Below the pieces are notes generated by a model. The model searched no databases. It had not been told where the DNA came from and saw only the letters and a list, made by a program, of their open reading frames with translations. A stretch of 64,000 nt of DNA, from positions 813,501 through 877,500 of the forward strand of contig NZ_CP133470.1 of assembly GCF_031191205.1 (NCBI RefSeq), read 5' to 3'. The number at the start of each line of letters is the position of its first letter. The stretch's first letter is position 1. Source of the DNA: Haemophilus parainfluenzae ATCC 33392. GTDB lineage: Bacteria; Pseudomonadota; Gammaproteobacteria; Enterobacterales; Pasteurellaceae. Positions 1 through 8,684 of the stretch are shown one piece after another. A program made the translations under genes and the position numbers.

Positions 1-1408
1 TTTTTTGATTGAAGCGAGCCCAGCGAGCCTCATCAATCAAACCTAATTCATAGGCAATTGGCGTTAAACGAATGTCTGCATTGTCTTCACGTAATAACAA
101 ACGGTATTCCGCACGAGAAGTAAATACGCGATACGGTTCTTTGGTACCAAGCGTGCAAAGGTCATCCACCAATACGCCAGTATAGGATTGATCGCGACGT
201 GGATACCATGCCTCTTTTTCTTGTACATAAAGACCTGCGTTAATCCCTGCTAATAAACCTTGTGCCGCCGCTTCTTCATAACCCGTTGTACCATTAATTT
301 GACCCGCAAAGAACAAACCAGAAATAGATTTAGTTTCTAAAGTAGGTTTTAAATCACGCGGATCAAAATAATCATATTCAATGGCATAACCTGGTTTAAT
401 GATACGAGCTTTTTCCAAACCTTTCATGGAGTTCACAATACCCATTTGTACGTCAAACGGCAAACTAGTAGAGATCCCGTTTGGATACACTTCATTACTG
501 GTTAAGCCTTCTGGTTCCAAATAGATTTGATGTGAATTACGATCCGCAAAACGCATCACTTTATCTTCAATAGATGGACAATAACGCGGACCGATTCCTT
601 CAATCACACCGGTATACATTGGACTACGATCCAAGTTATTACGGATCACTTCATGAGTTTGTTCATTAGTATGGGTGATATAACAAGGAATTTGTTGAGG
701 ATGATCATCCACTGATCCCATAAAAGAGAACACAGGCAACACCTCATCACCATGCTGTTTAGCTAAAATATCAAAATTGATTGTACGTGCATCAATACGC
801 GGTGGTGTACCGGTTTTTAAACGATCAACGCGTAAATTCAAATCACGTAAACGATGAGAAAGTGTAACGGATGCCGGATCACCAGCTCGACCGCCTTCAT
901 AATGTTCTAAACCAATATGGATCTTACCCGCTAAAAAAGTACCGGCAGTTAAAACCACCGATTTAGCACGGAATTTAAGCCCCATTTTGGTTTCCACACC
1001 ACAAACGCAATCTTGCTCAACTAAAATATCGGTTACTTCTTGTTGGAAAATATCTAAATTAGGTTGATTCTCTAGTGCGATGCGTACAGCTTGACGGTAT
1101 AACACGCGGTCAGCTTGAGCACGAGTTGCGCGTACAGCAGGTCCTTTACTGCTGTTTAAAGTACGAAATTGAATCCCCGCCTTATCTGCAGCATGCGCCA
1201 TTAAACCGCCCATGGCATCCACTTCTTTCACTAAATGGCCTTTACCAATACCACCAATAGCGGGGTTACATGACATTTGTCCAAGGGTATCAACGTTATG
1301 TGTCAATAACAGGGTTTTTAATCCCATGCGTGCTGGTGCCAATGCGGCTTCTGTCCCGGCATGACCGCCACCAACAACGATCACATCATAATTTTCGGTG
1401 TAAAACAT
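1..1408 (-). CDS. mnmG: tRNA uridine-5-carboxymethylaminomethyl(34) synthesis enzyme MnmG (partial, N-terminal 469 residues)
   Basis: MnmG (GidA) works with MnmE to put the carboxymethylaminomethyl group on U34 of several tRNAs, using FAD and methylene-tetrahydrofolate. The reverse-strand frame opens with [18 protein letters not shown], a Rossmann dinucleotide-binding motif ([10 protein letters not shown]), and later shows the family blocks [23 protein letters not shown] and [13 protein letters not shown]. The family is about 630 residues, so about 160 C-terminal residues lie beyond the left edge. The start is the ATG at 1406-1408. The gene points away from the origin, as gidA does in E. coli and H. 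influenzae. Confidence 0.97.
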   Translation of the reverse strand, partial: MFYTENYDVIVVGGGHAGTEAALAPARMGLKTLLLTHNVDTLGQMSCNPAIGGIGKGHLVKEVDAMGGLMAHAADKAGIQFRTLNSSKGPAVRATRAQADRVLYRQAVRIALENQPNLDIFQQEVTDILVEQDCVCGVETKMGLKFRAKSVVLTAGTFLAGKIHIGLEHYEGGRAGDPASVTLSHRLRDLNLRVDRLKTGTPPRIDARTINFDILAKQHGDEVLPVFSFMGSVDDHPQQIPCYITHTNEQTHEVIRNNLDRSPMYTGVIEGIGPRYCPSIEDKVMRFADRNSHQIYLEPEGLTSNEVYPNGISTSLPFDVQMGIVNSMKGLEKARIIKPGYAIEYDYFDPRDLKPTLETKSISGLFFAGQINGTTGYEEAAAQGLLAGINAGLYVQEKEAWYPRRDQSYTGVLVDDLCTLGTKEPYRVFTSRAEYRLLLREDNADIRLTPIAYELGLIDEARWARFNQK

Positions 1409-1534
1409 ATCTCTCTCTTCGTCTTCAATTTGATCTTCGATCTAAAAATAGGCGCTATTCTACTGAAAATTCCGTGTGCTTGAAAGCAAGAATTCAATTT
1501 GTGATGAGAGAAGATCGAGAGATAATAAAGATAA

Positions 1535-1610
1535 GATCTATTTATATATAAAGATCTTATTATTGTTACTATTAGGATCCTTTTACGCTGTGAATAAGAT
1601 CCTTTTCCTT
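1535..1610 (+). promoter_or_regulatory. DNA-unwinding element: four GATC-initial AT-rich 13-mers
   Basis: Four 13-mers begin with GATC: 1535 (GATCTATTTATAT), 1553 (GATCTTATTATTG), 1576 (GATCCTTTTACGC) and 1598 (GATCCTTTTCCTT). They resemble the L, M and R 13-mers of E. coli oriC, where strand opening begins. Spacing is about 20 bp, close to two helical turns. Confidence 0.8.
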
Positions 1611-1799
1611 TTTTAAATGAAGACGTTAGATCATTTTAGACTGTGTTGAAATGTCATCAGTTTGACGTTTTTTTCTTGTGGATAACCTTCAATTTTATCC
1701 ACAGTTAAAACAACCCTTATATTTATTCAGTGGAAAAGAACATTTTTTTGACAGGTTTTATTAAAGTTATCCACAGGTGATTTTTTTGGATATGGATAA
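1589..1799. promoter_or_regulatory. DnaA box cluster
   Basis: Perfect TTATCCACA boxes lie at 1677-1685 (minus), 1695-1703 (plus) and 1767-1775 (plus). TTATTCACA at 1589-1597 (minus) also fits the TTATNCACA consensus, and TTATCCATA at 1791-1799 (minus) has one mismatch. The 1677 and 1695 boxes face each other with nine bases between them. Confidence 0.9.
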
Positions 1800-1801
1800 A
1801 T

Positions 1802-1831
1802 AAAAAGCGATAAACTCAAATTATCGCTTTA
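1802..1831 (-). terminator. Intrinsic terminator of mioC
   Basis: A 10-bp stem, 1804-1813 (AAAGCGATAA) with 1821-1830, has a 7-base loop. On the minus strand it is followed by a T-rich run directly after the mioC stop codon. Confidence 0.8.
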
Positions 1832-1837
1832 TTATGA

Positions 1838-2275
1838 CTAAAGTGCATTTATAAATTGTGGCAGCCAATCTTCAGCAAATTGTTCTTGATCATCAACATG
1901 CAAGACATCTATTTTTAAACTCTCACAGATTTTGACCGCACTTTTTTTACTTAATTGTGTTTCGACTTTATTTACGGCATGACAGAATGTATCGTAATCT
2001 GAATTACCTAAGCCTACAACGGCAAAGCGGAGGGAAGATAAATCTTTATCTGATGCCGCAATTTGTTCAAAGAGTGGTTTCAAATTATCAGGCAATTCAC
2101 CTGCACCATGTGTAGAAGTGACAATCAACCAAATATTTTCATCAATCACCTCATCAAGTTCTGGTCCGTGGAAAAGTGCGGTCGAAAAACCTTGCGTTTT
2201 TAACACCTCTTCTAAATGTTCCGCTACATATTCAGCGCTGCCTAATGTGCTGCCTGAAATCACGCAAATATTCAT
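1838..2275 (-). CDS. mioC: Flavodoxin-like protein MioC
   Basis: The 145-residue product has the short-chain flavodoxin fold. An FMN phosphate loop lies near the N-terminus ([16 protein letters not shown]), followed by the [11 protein letters not shown] loop and a [16 protein letters not shown] block typical of MioC. In E. coli MioC is an FMN protein implicated in electron transfer for biotin synthase, and its transcription runs towards oriC. Here too the gene is immediately beside the origin. It carries an internal uptake signal at about 1937 and another at about 2178. It has its own terminator at 1802-1831. Confidence 0.95.
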   Translation of the reverse strand: MNICVISGSTLGSAEYVAEHLEEVLKTQGFSTALFHGPELDEVIDENIWLIVTSTHGAGELPDNLKPLFEQIAASDKDLSSLRFAVVGLGNSDYDTFCHAVNKVETQLSKKSAVKICESLKIDVLHVDDQEQFAEDWLPQFINAL

Positions 2276-2289
2276 ATTGTTTCCTAATA

Positions 2290-2320
2290 AGAAAAAAGGC
2301 TTAGATTTTCTAAGCCTTTA
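2290..2320 (-). terminator. Intrinsic terminator of zapB
   Basis: An 11-bp stem (2295-2305 with 2309-2319, arms AAAGGCTTAGA and TCTAAGCCTTT) with a 3-base loop is followed on the minus strand by a T-run. It lies 7 bp past the zapB stop. Confidence 0.88.
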
Positions 2321-2326
2321 TAGTCA

Positions 2327-2545
2327 TTATACGTTGTCGAATTTACCCAACAATGAACGAATATGTTCTTGCCAGTTGCGGTGCTCATTTTTAAGTTGCT
2401 CATTTTCATTTCGCAAGGCTTCTACTGATTGTTGAGATTGATTTTTTTGTTCTTTTAACTCTTCTACTTCAAGTTGAAGTAATTGAATCGTTTCTACTGC
2501 TTGTTTAATTTTTTCTTCAAGCTGATCTAAAATTTCTAAAGACAT
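2327..2545 (-). CDS. zapB: Cell division protein ZapB
   Basis: A 72-residue, entirely coiled-coil protein (MSLEILDQLEEKIKQ start; heptads of Leu/Ile with Glu, Lys and Gln to the end). Length and start match ZapB, the cytosolic FtsZ-ring-associated coiled coil that links the ring to the nucleoid through ZapA and MatP. I chose the ATG at 2543-2545 because a good ribosome-binding site (AAGGAAA) precedes it. The frame is open 16 codons further upstream, but that extension does not resemble the family. Confidence 0.88.
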   Translation of the reverse strand: MSLEILDQLEEKIKQAVETIQLLQLEVEELKEQKNQSQQSVEALRNENEQLKNEHRNWQEHIRSLLGKFDNV

Positions 2546-2631
2546 AGTGATTTCCTTTTTTAAAATAGTCCGAAATGGCTTTATTCTACCCACTTAATCC
2601 TATTTTTAAAAGCCTATTGTCAAAAATTATT

Positions 2632-2647
2632 ATGCAAACGTTTGCTT
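2632..2647. promoter_or_regulatory. PurR-type operator upstream of glpX
   Basis: The 16-mer ATGCAAACGTTTGCTT fits the E. coli PurR box ANGCAAACGTTTNCNT at every fixed position. Its core GCAAACGTTTGC (2634-2645) is a perfect 12-bp palindrome of the LacI/PurR family type. It lies about 40 bp before the glpX start, where a repressor could block transcription. Confidence 0.65.
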
Positions 2648-2686
2648 GATGATAAAATAACGAGACTTTTTGCATTGGGGGAAAAA

Positions 2687-3700
2687 ATGAATCGTGCATT
2701 AGCTATTGAATTTTCAAGAGTAACCGAAGCGGCAGCATTGGCTGCTTACACTTGGCTTGGTCGTGGTAATAAAAATGCGGCGGATGATGCAGCAGTCAAA
2801 GCCATGCGTTATATGCTGAATTTAATCCATATGGACGGTGAAATTGTGATTGGTGAAGGAGAAATTGACGAAGCACCAATGCTTTATATTGGCGAAAAAG
2901 TAGGGTCAGGTAATGGTGAACTCGTTTCTATTGCGGTTGATCCAATTGATGGCACAAGAATGACCGCAATGGGCCAATCAAATGCCATTTCAGTATTGGC
3001 AGCTGGTGGTAAACGTACCTTCTTAAAAGCGCCTGATATGTATATGGAAAAATTAGTCGTCGGTCCTGAAGTGAAAGGCATGATTGATTTAAGTTTACCG
3101 ATTGAACAAAATCTTCGTCGAGTGGCTTCTCGTTTAGGTAAATCTTTATCGGATTTAACCGTGATGGTGCTCGCTAAGCCACGTCACGATGAAATGATTA
3201 AACAAATGCATAATCTAGGTATTCGCGTGATGGCTATTCCAGATGGTGATGTGGCGGCTTCGGTTTTATGTTGTTTACCAGATGCGGAAGTAGATATGCT
3301 TTATGGTATTGGTGGTGCACCTGAAGGCGTGGCTGCTGCTGCCGCAATTCGTGCATTAGGTGGGGATATGCAAGCTCGTCTTATTCCACGTAATGAAGTG
3401 AAAGGTGATACAGAAGAAAATCGTAAAATTGCCGCTGAAGAAATTCAACGTTGTGAAGCCTTAGGTGTGAAGGTCAATGAAATCTTAAAATTAGAAGATT
3501 TAGTACGTGATGATAATCTTGTTTTTGCCGCAACAGGAATTACGCACGGTGAATTACTCAAAGGGATTTCTCGCCGTGGTAACTTGGCAACTACAGAAAC
3601 CTTATTAATTCGTGGTAAATCACGCACCATTCGTAAAATCCAATCCATCCATTATCTCGATAGAAAAGATTCTGAAATCTATGAGATTTTAAGAAATTAG
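2687..3700 (+). CDS. glpX: Class II fructose-1,6-bisphosphatase GlpX
   Basis: Hydrolyses fructose 1,6-bisphosphate to fructose 6-phosphate in gluconeogenesis; cytosolic and metal-dependent. The 337-residue product starts MNRALAIEFSRVTEAAALAA and has the GlpX metal/phosphate blocks GEIVIGEGEIDEAPML, VDPIDGTRMTAMG and DGDVAASV. E. coli GlpX is 336 residues. The start is ATG 2687, preceded by GGGGGAAAAA. An ATG-like extension to 2642 is possible but would overlap the PurR-type operator and is not family-like. It converges on mutS, and the two share a bidirectional terminator. Confidence 0.96.
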   Translation: MNRALAIEFSRVTEAAALAAYTWLGRGNKNAADDAAVKAMRYMLNLIHMDGEIVIGEGEIDEAPMLYIGEKVGSGNGELVSIAVDPIDGTRMTAMGQSNAISVLAAGGKRTFLKAPDMYMEKLVVGPEVKGMIDLSLPIEQNLRRVASRLGKSLSDLTVMVLAKPRHDEMIKQMHNLGIRVMAIPDGDVAASVLCCLPDAEVDMLYGIGGAPEGVAAAAAIRALGGDMQARLIPRNEVKGDTEENRKIAAEEIQRCEALGVKVNEILKLEDLVRDDNLVFAATGITHGELLKGISRRGNLATTETLLIRGKSRTIRKIQSIHYLDRKDSEIYEILRN

Positions 3701-3707
3701 TGAAAAT

Positions 3708-3754
3708 AAAAGAGCGGTCATAAAAAATAATGAATTTTTTGACCGCTCTTTTTT
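3708..3754. terminator. Bidirectional terminator between glpX and mutS
   Basis: A 13-bp perfect stem (3708-3720 with 3740-3752, arms AAAAGAGCGGTCA and TGACCGCTCTTTT) is flanked by A- and T-runs, so it works in both directions. The arms are one-base variants of the uptake signal (GAGCGGT for GTGCGGT). Confidence 0.9.
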
Positions 3755-3759
3755 ATTTC

Positions 3760-6342
3760 TTACAGCATTTTCTTCAATTGATACAGATAAGCTAAGGCTT
3801 GTTTTGGACTTAATTCATCTGGATCAAGTTGCTCAATGGCTTCGCGTAAAGCATCCGGTTCTGCTTCAAAAGCCAATTCACCTTGATGTTGATTTAATGC
3901 TCTTAAATGTTGAATTTGTTGATCACCATTTTGTGCCGACAATTTTTCTAATTGATGCAATTTTTGCTTCGCCAGTTTAATAACGGATTGAGGCACACCA
4001 GCCAGCGCTGCAACAGCAAGTCCATAACTTTTACTTGCCGCACCGTCTTGAACAGCGTGCATAAAGGCAATGGTATTGTTATGTTCTAATGCATCTAAAT
4101 GAATGTTAGCAATGCCTTCAATTTGTTCTGGCAGTGCGGTGAGTTCAAAATAATGGGTCGCAAATAATGTAAGTGAACGAGTTTTCTTTGCCAGCCATTC
4201 GGCACAAGCCCAAGCTAAAGAAAGCCCATCATAGGTAGAAGTACCGCGTCCAATTTCATCAATCAGAACTAAACTTTGTGAAGTGGCTTGATGAAGAATA
4301 TTCGCCATTTCGGTCATTTCTACCATAAATGTAGAACGACCGGAGGCTAAATCATCAGAGGCGCCAATTCGAGTAAAAATACGATCAATTTGCCCGATAA
4401 CCGCACTATCAGCTGGCACAAAACTGCCTATATACGCTATCAATGTAATTAAAGCTGTTTGACGCATATAGGTACTTTTACCACCCATATTTGGGCCAGT
4501 AATAATCAGCAAATGACGTTGCTGATTGAGATTCACAGGGTTAGCAATAAAGGGATCTTTTAAGACTTGTTCCACTACAGGATGGCGACCATTTTCAATT
4601 TTTACGCCAATTTCATCACTAAATTGTGGTGCAACATAATTTAAGGTTTCTGCTCGTTCTGCGAGGTTAACTAACACATCCAATTCAGACAATGCCAAGC
4701 TGGTTAACTGTAATTGACCTAAATGTGGCAACAATAAATCAAATAATTCATCATAAAGTTGCTTTTCTAAAGCAAGCGCCGCGCCTTTTGATTTTAAAAC
4801 CTTGTCTTCATATTCTTTTAATTCAGGAATAATGTAGCGTTCGGCATTTTTTAAGGTTTGACGACGAACATAATGAATCGGTGCTTTATGAGCTTGCCCT
4901 TGGCTGATTTGAATGTAATAACCATGCACCGCATTAAAGCCAATTTTTAAGGTATCAATACCTGTGCTTTCTCGTTCACGTTGTTCTAAATTTTCTAAAT
5001 ATTGCGTTGCGCCAGCGGAAAGGGTTCGCCATTCGTCTAATTCGGCATTATAGCCTTCAGCAATAACGCCACCATCGCGAATTAATAACGGAGGGGTTTC
5101 AATAATTGCTTTATTAAGTAGTTCGATTTGCGCGGAAAAATCATCAATTTGTGCAGAAAGTGCGGTCAAATTTGACGATGTTTTTGTATGAATCAGCGAT
5201 TTTATCGGTTCAATTTGTTCTAATGCAGTTCGTAAACGTGTGAGATCACGAGGACGAGCAGAACGCAGTGCTACACGAGCAAGAATCCGTTCCATATCCC
5301 CCACTTGTTGCAAATAAGGCTGCAATTCGTGATACAAATCTTGCTCAATAATTTCACCAATCGTTTTTTGGCGTTTTAATAGAATGTCTGTTTGACGGAT
5401 AGGCTGATGAATCCAACGTTTTAACAAACGGCTACCCATTGGCGTAACACATTTATCTAATACCGAAGCCAGCGTGTTTTCTGTACCACCCGCAAGATTT
5501 TGAGTGAGTTCTAAATTTCGGCGTGTTGCAGCATCTAATTGAATATTATCGTTATTTTGAATAACACTAATACTTTGAATATGTGGCAGAGAAGCGCGTT
5601 GTGTTTCTTTTGCATATTGCAATAAACAACCTGCTGCTGCCAAGCCAAGAGGTGATTTTTCTACACCAAATGCACGTAAATCTTTCGTACCAAATTGACG
5701 ATTAAGTTCTGAGATCGCGGTACTGAGTTCAAATTCCCAAATTGGACGACGACGTAATCCTTTATAATGTTCGATAATGGCCATTTCAGCAAAATCTTCA
5801 CAATAAAGTAATTCTACGGGATTAATACGCTGTAATTCAGCTTGCAAGGCTTCTTTTGAATGAGGTTCACAAAGCTGGAAACGTCCAGATGTCATGTCTA
5901 ATGTGGCTAGACCAAATTTTTCTTTTTCCTGATAAACCGCTACAATTAAGTTGTCTTGGCGTTCTGGTAAAAGGGCTTCATCACTCACTGTACCTGGTGT
6001 CACAATTCGCACAATTTTTCGCTCAACCGGTCCTTTTGATGTGGCGGGATCACCCACTTGTTCACAAATGGCTACAGGTTCACCTAATTGCACTAATTTT
6101 GCTAAATAGCCTTCTACCGCGTGATAAGGCACGCCCGCCATGGGAATTGGATTACCTGCGGATTGTCCACGTTTAGTTAAAGAAATATCTAACAACGCTG
6201 CCGCTTTTTTTGCATCATCATAAAAAAGTTCATAAAAATCCCCCATTCTATAAAATAACAAAATGTCAGGATTTTCTGCTTTTAACTTGAGATATTGCTG
6301 CATCATCGGCGTATGCTGATCGAAATTGTCTTGTAAATTCAT
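3760..6342 (-). CDS. mutS: DNA mismatch repair protein MutS
   Basis: The 860-residue full-length MutS recognises mismatches and small loops and recruits MutL. Near the N-terminus GDFYELF carries the mismatch-stacking Phe36 and Glu38 (E. coli numbering fits). The ATPase domain has Walker [14 protein letters not shown], Walker [14 protein letters not shown] and FATHYFELT. The C-terminal residues form the tetramer/beta-clamp region. The start is ATG 6342. It is not next to a tryptophanase cluster as in some H. influenzae strains; its neighbours are glpX and an mgtC family gene. Confidence 0.98.
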   Translation of the reverse strand: MNLQDNFDQHTPMMQQYLKLKAENPDILLFYRMGDFYELFYDDAKKAAALLDISLTKRGQSAGNPIPMAGVPYHAVEGYLAKLVQLGEPVAICEQVGDPATSKGPVERKIVRIVTPGTVSDEALLPERQDNLIVAVYQEKEKFGLATLDMTSGRFQLCEPHSKEALQAELQRINPVELLYCEDFAEMAIIEHYKGLRRRPIWEFELSTAISELNRQFGTKDLRAFGVEKSPLGLAAAGCLLQYAKETQRASLPHIQSISVIQNNDNIQLDAATRRNLELTQNLAGGTENTLASVLDKCVTPMGSRLLKRWIHQPIRQTDILLKRQKTIGEIIEQDLYHELQPYLQQVGDMERILARVALRSARPRDLTRLRTALEQIEPIKSLIHTKTSSNLTALSAQIDDFSAQIELLNKAIIETPPLLIRDGGVIAEGYNAELDEWRTLSAGATQYLENLEQRERESTGIDTLKIGFNAVHGYYIQISQGQAHKAPIHYVRRQTLKNAERYIIPELKEYEDKVLKSKGAALALEKQLYDELFDLLLPHLGQLQLTSLALSELDVLVNLAERAETLNYVAPQFSDEIGVKIENGRHPVVEQVLKDPFIANPVNLNQQRHLLIITGPNMGGKSTYMRQTALITLIAYIGSFVPADSAVIGQIDRIFTRIGASDDLASGRSTFMVEMTEMANILHQATSQSLVLIDEIGRGTSTYDGLSLAWACAEWLAKKTRSLTLFATHYFELTALPEQIEGIANIHLDALEHNNTIAFMHAVQDGAASKSYGLAVAALAGVPQSVIKLAKQKLHQLEKLSAQNGDQQIQHLRALNQHQGELAFEAEPDALREAIEQLDPDELSPKQALAYLYQLKKML

Positions 6343-6426
6343 GACGTTATCCAGTTTAAGTTTTTAACTTTTTATCTAGCAAATAGTGGTTTTACGATAG
6401 AAGTGATGTGTTATTTTTAGCTGATT

Positions 6427-7143
6427 TTAATTTTCTACATCCACACTCAGTACTTCATCTTCTGTTTTTAACAGGGTATAGACATCTTTTAGCATTTCAT
6501 TATCAATATTGTAGCATCGTACTTGCAAGCGAACTTCACCACTCGCTTGGTCTTTTACTGAGATATTTTCAATGCGGTAATCATGTTTCAATAATAAATC
6601 CGTTACTTTACTGATGCCGCTAGCAGAGATTAGTTGAATGGCTAAACGAGTACGTTTTTTATAGGTTTTACGACGAACATAACGCTGCACAATCGGGCTG
6701 ATACGGATAGCGATTAAAATCATTAAAGTGGCAATAATCGCATCAAAAATAAAGCCTGCACCTGTTGCCACACCGATAGCCGCTGCTGCCCAGATAATTG
6801 CTGCAGTGGTTAAACCTGAAATCGCATCATTTTTCTTGTGCAAAATAACCCCTGCACCTAAGAAACCTATGCCACTGATTACTTGTGCGGCAAGTCGCAT
6901 AGGGTCAGTTCGGATATTATCTGAAACTTGAGCATAATGTTCTGCGGCTTGAATGGAGACAATCGTCAGTACACAAGTCGTCACCGCAATAATGGCACAG
7001 GTTTTGACCCCAACTGGTTTGTGCTTAAGTTCACGTTCTAAGCCAATAATCCCGCCAAGTACAAGTGCGAGTAGCATTTTCCCTAGGATAAGTAAATAAG
7101 CCGTCTGTTCAAGAGCGGTCGAAAAAAGAAAAGAATTTTCCAT
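6427..7143 (-). CDS. MgtC/SapB family inner-membrane protein
   Basis: A 238-residue membrane protein of the MgtC/SapB family. The conserved GGIIGLERELKHKPVGVKT and GIGFLGAGVIL blocks are present, with about five transmembrane helices in residues 1-150 and a soluble C-terminal ACT-like domain (about 160-238). MgtC proteins are linked to low-magnesium and acid adaptation, and in Salmonella to inhibition of the F1Fo ATPase. Whether this one shares that role is not shown by sequence. A variant uptake signal lies inside its 5' end near 7112. It is probably transcribed alone, 85 bp upstream of mutS. Confidence 0.85.
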   Translation of the reverse strand: MENSFLFSTALEQTAYLLILGKMLLALVLGGIIGLERELKHKPVGVKTCAIIAVTTCVLTIVSIQAAEHYAQVSDNIRTDPMRLAAQVISGIGFLGAGVILHKKNDAISGLTTAAIIWAAAAIGVATGAGFIFDAIIATLMILIAIRISPIVQRYVRRKTYKKRTRLAIQLISASGISKVTDLLLKHDYRIENISVKDQASGEVRLQVRCYNIDNEMLKDVYTLLKTEDEVLSVDVEN

Positions 7144-7283
7144 GTTAATAATGAATATGAGTAAATAAAAAAACGGGCATTATTCTACCTGAAAAAGGAC
7201 TTTAATGGGCAAATTTACAATCTATTTACCTTTAATTTATCGCCTTTCGGCTTGAAATTGAGTAAAATCTAAAGTTTTGAAAG

Positions 7284-8645
7284 ATGATGATAGCTGAGAA
7301 TAAATTTATGCAAAAATCAACGCCGAATATTGGCTTTGTAAGTTTAGGTTGTCCTAAAAATTTAGTGGATTCTGAACGTATTCTGACAGAATTACGTACC
7401 GATGGATATAACATTGTGCCAAGTTATGAAAATGTGGACTTGGTCATTGTGAATACTTGCGGCTTTATTGATAGTGCTGTGCAGGAATCCCTAGAAGCCA
7501 TTGGAGAGGCGTTGGAAGAAAATGGACGCGTGATTGTGACCGGCTGTTTAGGGGCGAAAGAAGATCAAATTCGCCAAGTTCATCCAAAAGTATTGGAAGT
7601 GAGCGGTCCGCACAGTTATGAAACAGTAATGGCACAAGTACATAAATACGTACCAAAACCTGAGCATAATCCATACACCAGCCTTGTACCAAAACAAGGG
7701 GTGAAATTAACACCAAAACACTACGCTTATTTGAAAATCTCAGAAGGCTGTGATCATCGCTGTACATTCTGTATAATCCCTTCATTACGTGGGGATTTAG
7801 AAAGCCGTTCTATTACTCAAGTATTGGATGAAGCAAAACGTCTTGCTGATGCGGGTGTGAAGGAATTGTTAGTTGTTTCACAAGATACTTCTGCTTATGC
7901 GATGGATACGCAACGTAAAGAAGGTGGCGTGAAAACGGCCTTCTGGAATGGTATGCCAATTAAAAATGACTTAATGACCTTGTGTAAACAGCTTGGTAAA
8001 TTAGGTATTTGGGTGCGTTTACATTACGTTTATCCTTATCCACATGTGGATGATTTAATCCCATTAATGGCGGAAGGTTTATTATTGCCTTATTTGGATA
8101 TTCCATTACAACATGCGAGTCCGAAAATTTTAAAAGCAATGAAAAGACCAGGAAAAATTGACCGCACTTTAGAGCGTATCAAGCAATGGCGTGAAATTTG
8201 TCCAGATTTAACTTTGCGTTCAACTTTCATCGTAGGTTTCCCAGGTGAAACAGAAGAAGACTTCCAAATGTTATTGGATTTCTTAAAAGAAGCACAACTT
8301 GATCGCGTGGGCTGTTTCAAATTTAGCCCAGTAGAAGGCGCACTTGCAACTGAAATGGCTGATCAAGTGCCTGAAGATGTAAAAGAAGAACGTTTCCACC
8401 GCTTTATGCAGTTACAACAAGAAATTTCGGCTGAACGATTAAAACAAAAAATTGGCCAAACGCTTGATGTCATTGTGGATGAAATTGATAACGAAGGTAT
8501 TATCGGCCGTACAAAAGCCGATGCACCCGAAGTTGATGGCTTAGTTTATATTGAAAATCTAAGTGGCACGCCTGTGAAAGTGGGCGAATTTATTAAAGTA
8601 ACCATTACCCATTCAGATGAATACGATCTTTGGGGAACCTGTTAA
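7284..8645 (+). CDS. rimO: Ribosomal protein S12 methylthiotransferase RimO
   Basis: A radical-SAM enzyme that adds a methylthio group to Asp89 of ribosomal protein S12. Three domains are visible: an N-terminal UPF0004 domain with cysteines in [20 protein letters not shown] and GCLGAKE; a radical-SAM core with [11 protein letters not shown] (CX3CX2C); and a C-terminal TRAM domain ending in [10 protein letters not shown]. The 453-residue frame may really start at the internal ATG 7308 ([10 protein letters not shown]), nearer to the 441 residues of E. coli RimO. The N-glycosyltransferase gene follows after 39 bp; rimO-ngt linkage is also known in Actinobacillus pleuropneumoniae. Confidence 0.96.
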   Translation: MMIAENKFMQKSTPNIGFVSLGCPKNLVDSERILTELRTDGYNIVPSYENVDLVIVNTCGFIDSAVQESLEAIGEALEENGRVIVTGCLGAKEDQIRQVHPKVLEVSGPHSYETVMAQVHKYVPKPEHNPYTSLVPKQGVKLTPKHYAYLKISEGCDHRCTFCIIPSLRGDLESRSITQVLDEAKRLADAGVKELLVVSQDTSAYAMDTQRKEGGVKTAFWNGMPIKNDLMTLCKQLGKLGIWVRLHYVYPYPHVDDLIPLMAEGLLLPYLDIPLQHASPKILKAMKRPGKIDRTLERIKQWREICPDLTLRSTFIVGFPGETEEDFQMLLDFLKEAQLDRVGCFKFSPVEGALATEMADQVPEDVKEERFHRFMQLQQEISAERLKQKIGQTLDVIVDEIDNEGIIGRTKADAPEVDGLVYIENLSGTPVKVGEFIKVTITHSDEYDLWGTC

Positions 8646-8684
8646 TTATTAATCTTATTTATTTTTTACCAAAGGAATTAAAAA

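Larger units (their letters stand above)
1409..1800. other. oriC: Chromosomal replication origin (oriC)
   Basis: This non-coding gap between mnmG and mioC has the E. coli-type oriC layout. At the mnmG side is an AT-rich unwinding region with GATC-initial 13-mers, followed towards mioC by DnaA boxes. GATC occurs eight times between 1432 and 1632 (1432, 1439, 1513, 1535, 1553, 1576, 1598, 1629), far above expectation, which fits Dam/SeqA control of initiation. The flanking gene order is that of the enteric origin. The exact minimal origin cannot be set by eye. Confidence 0.93.

Noticed and set aside
1075..1551. Plus-strand frames of 61 and 93 codons
   Set aside because: They are shadows of mnmG and run into the origin; no ribosome-binding site or family features.
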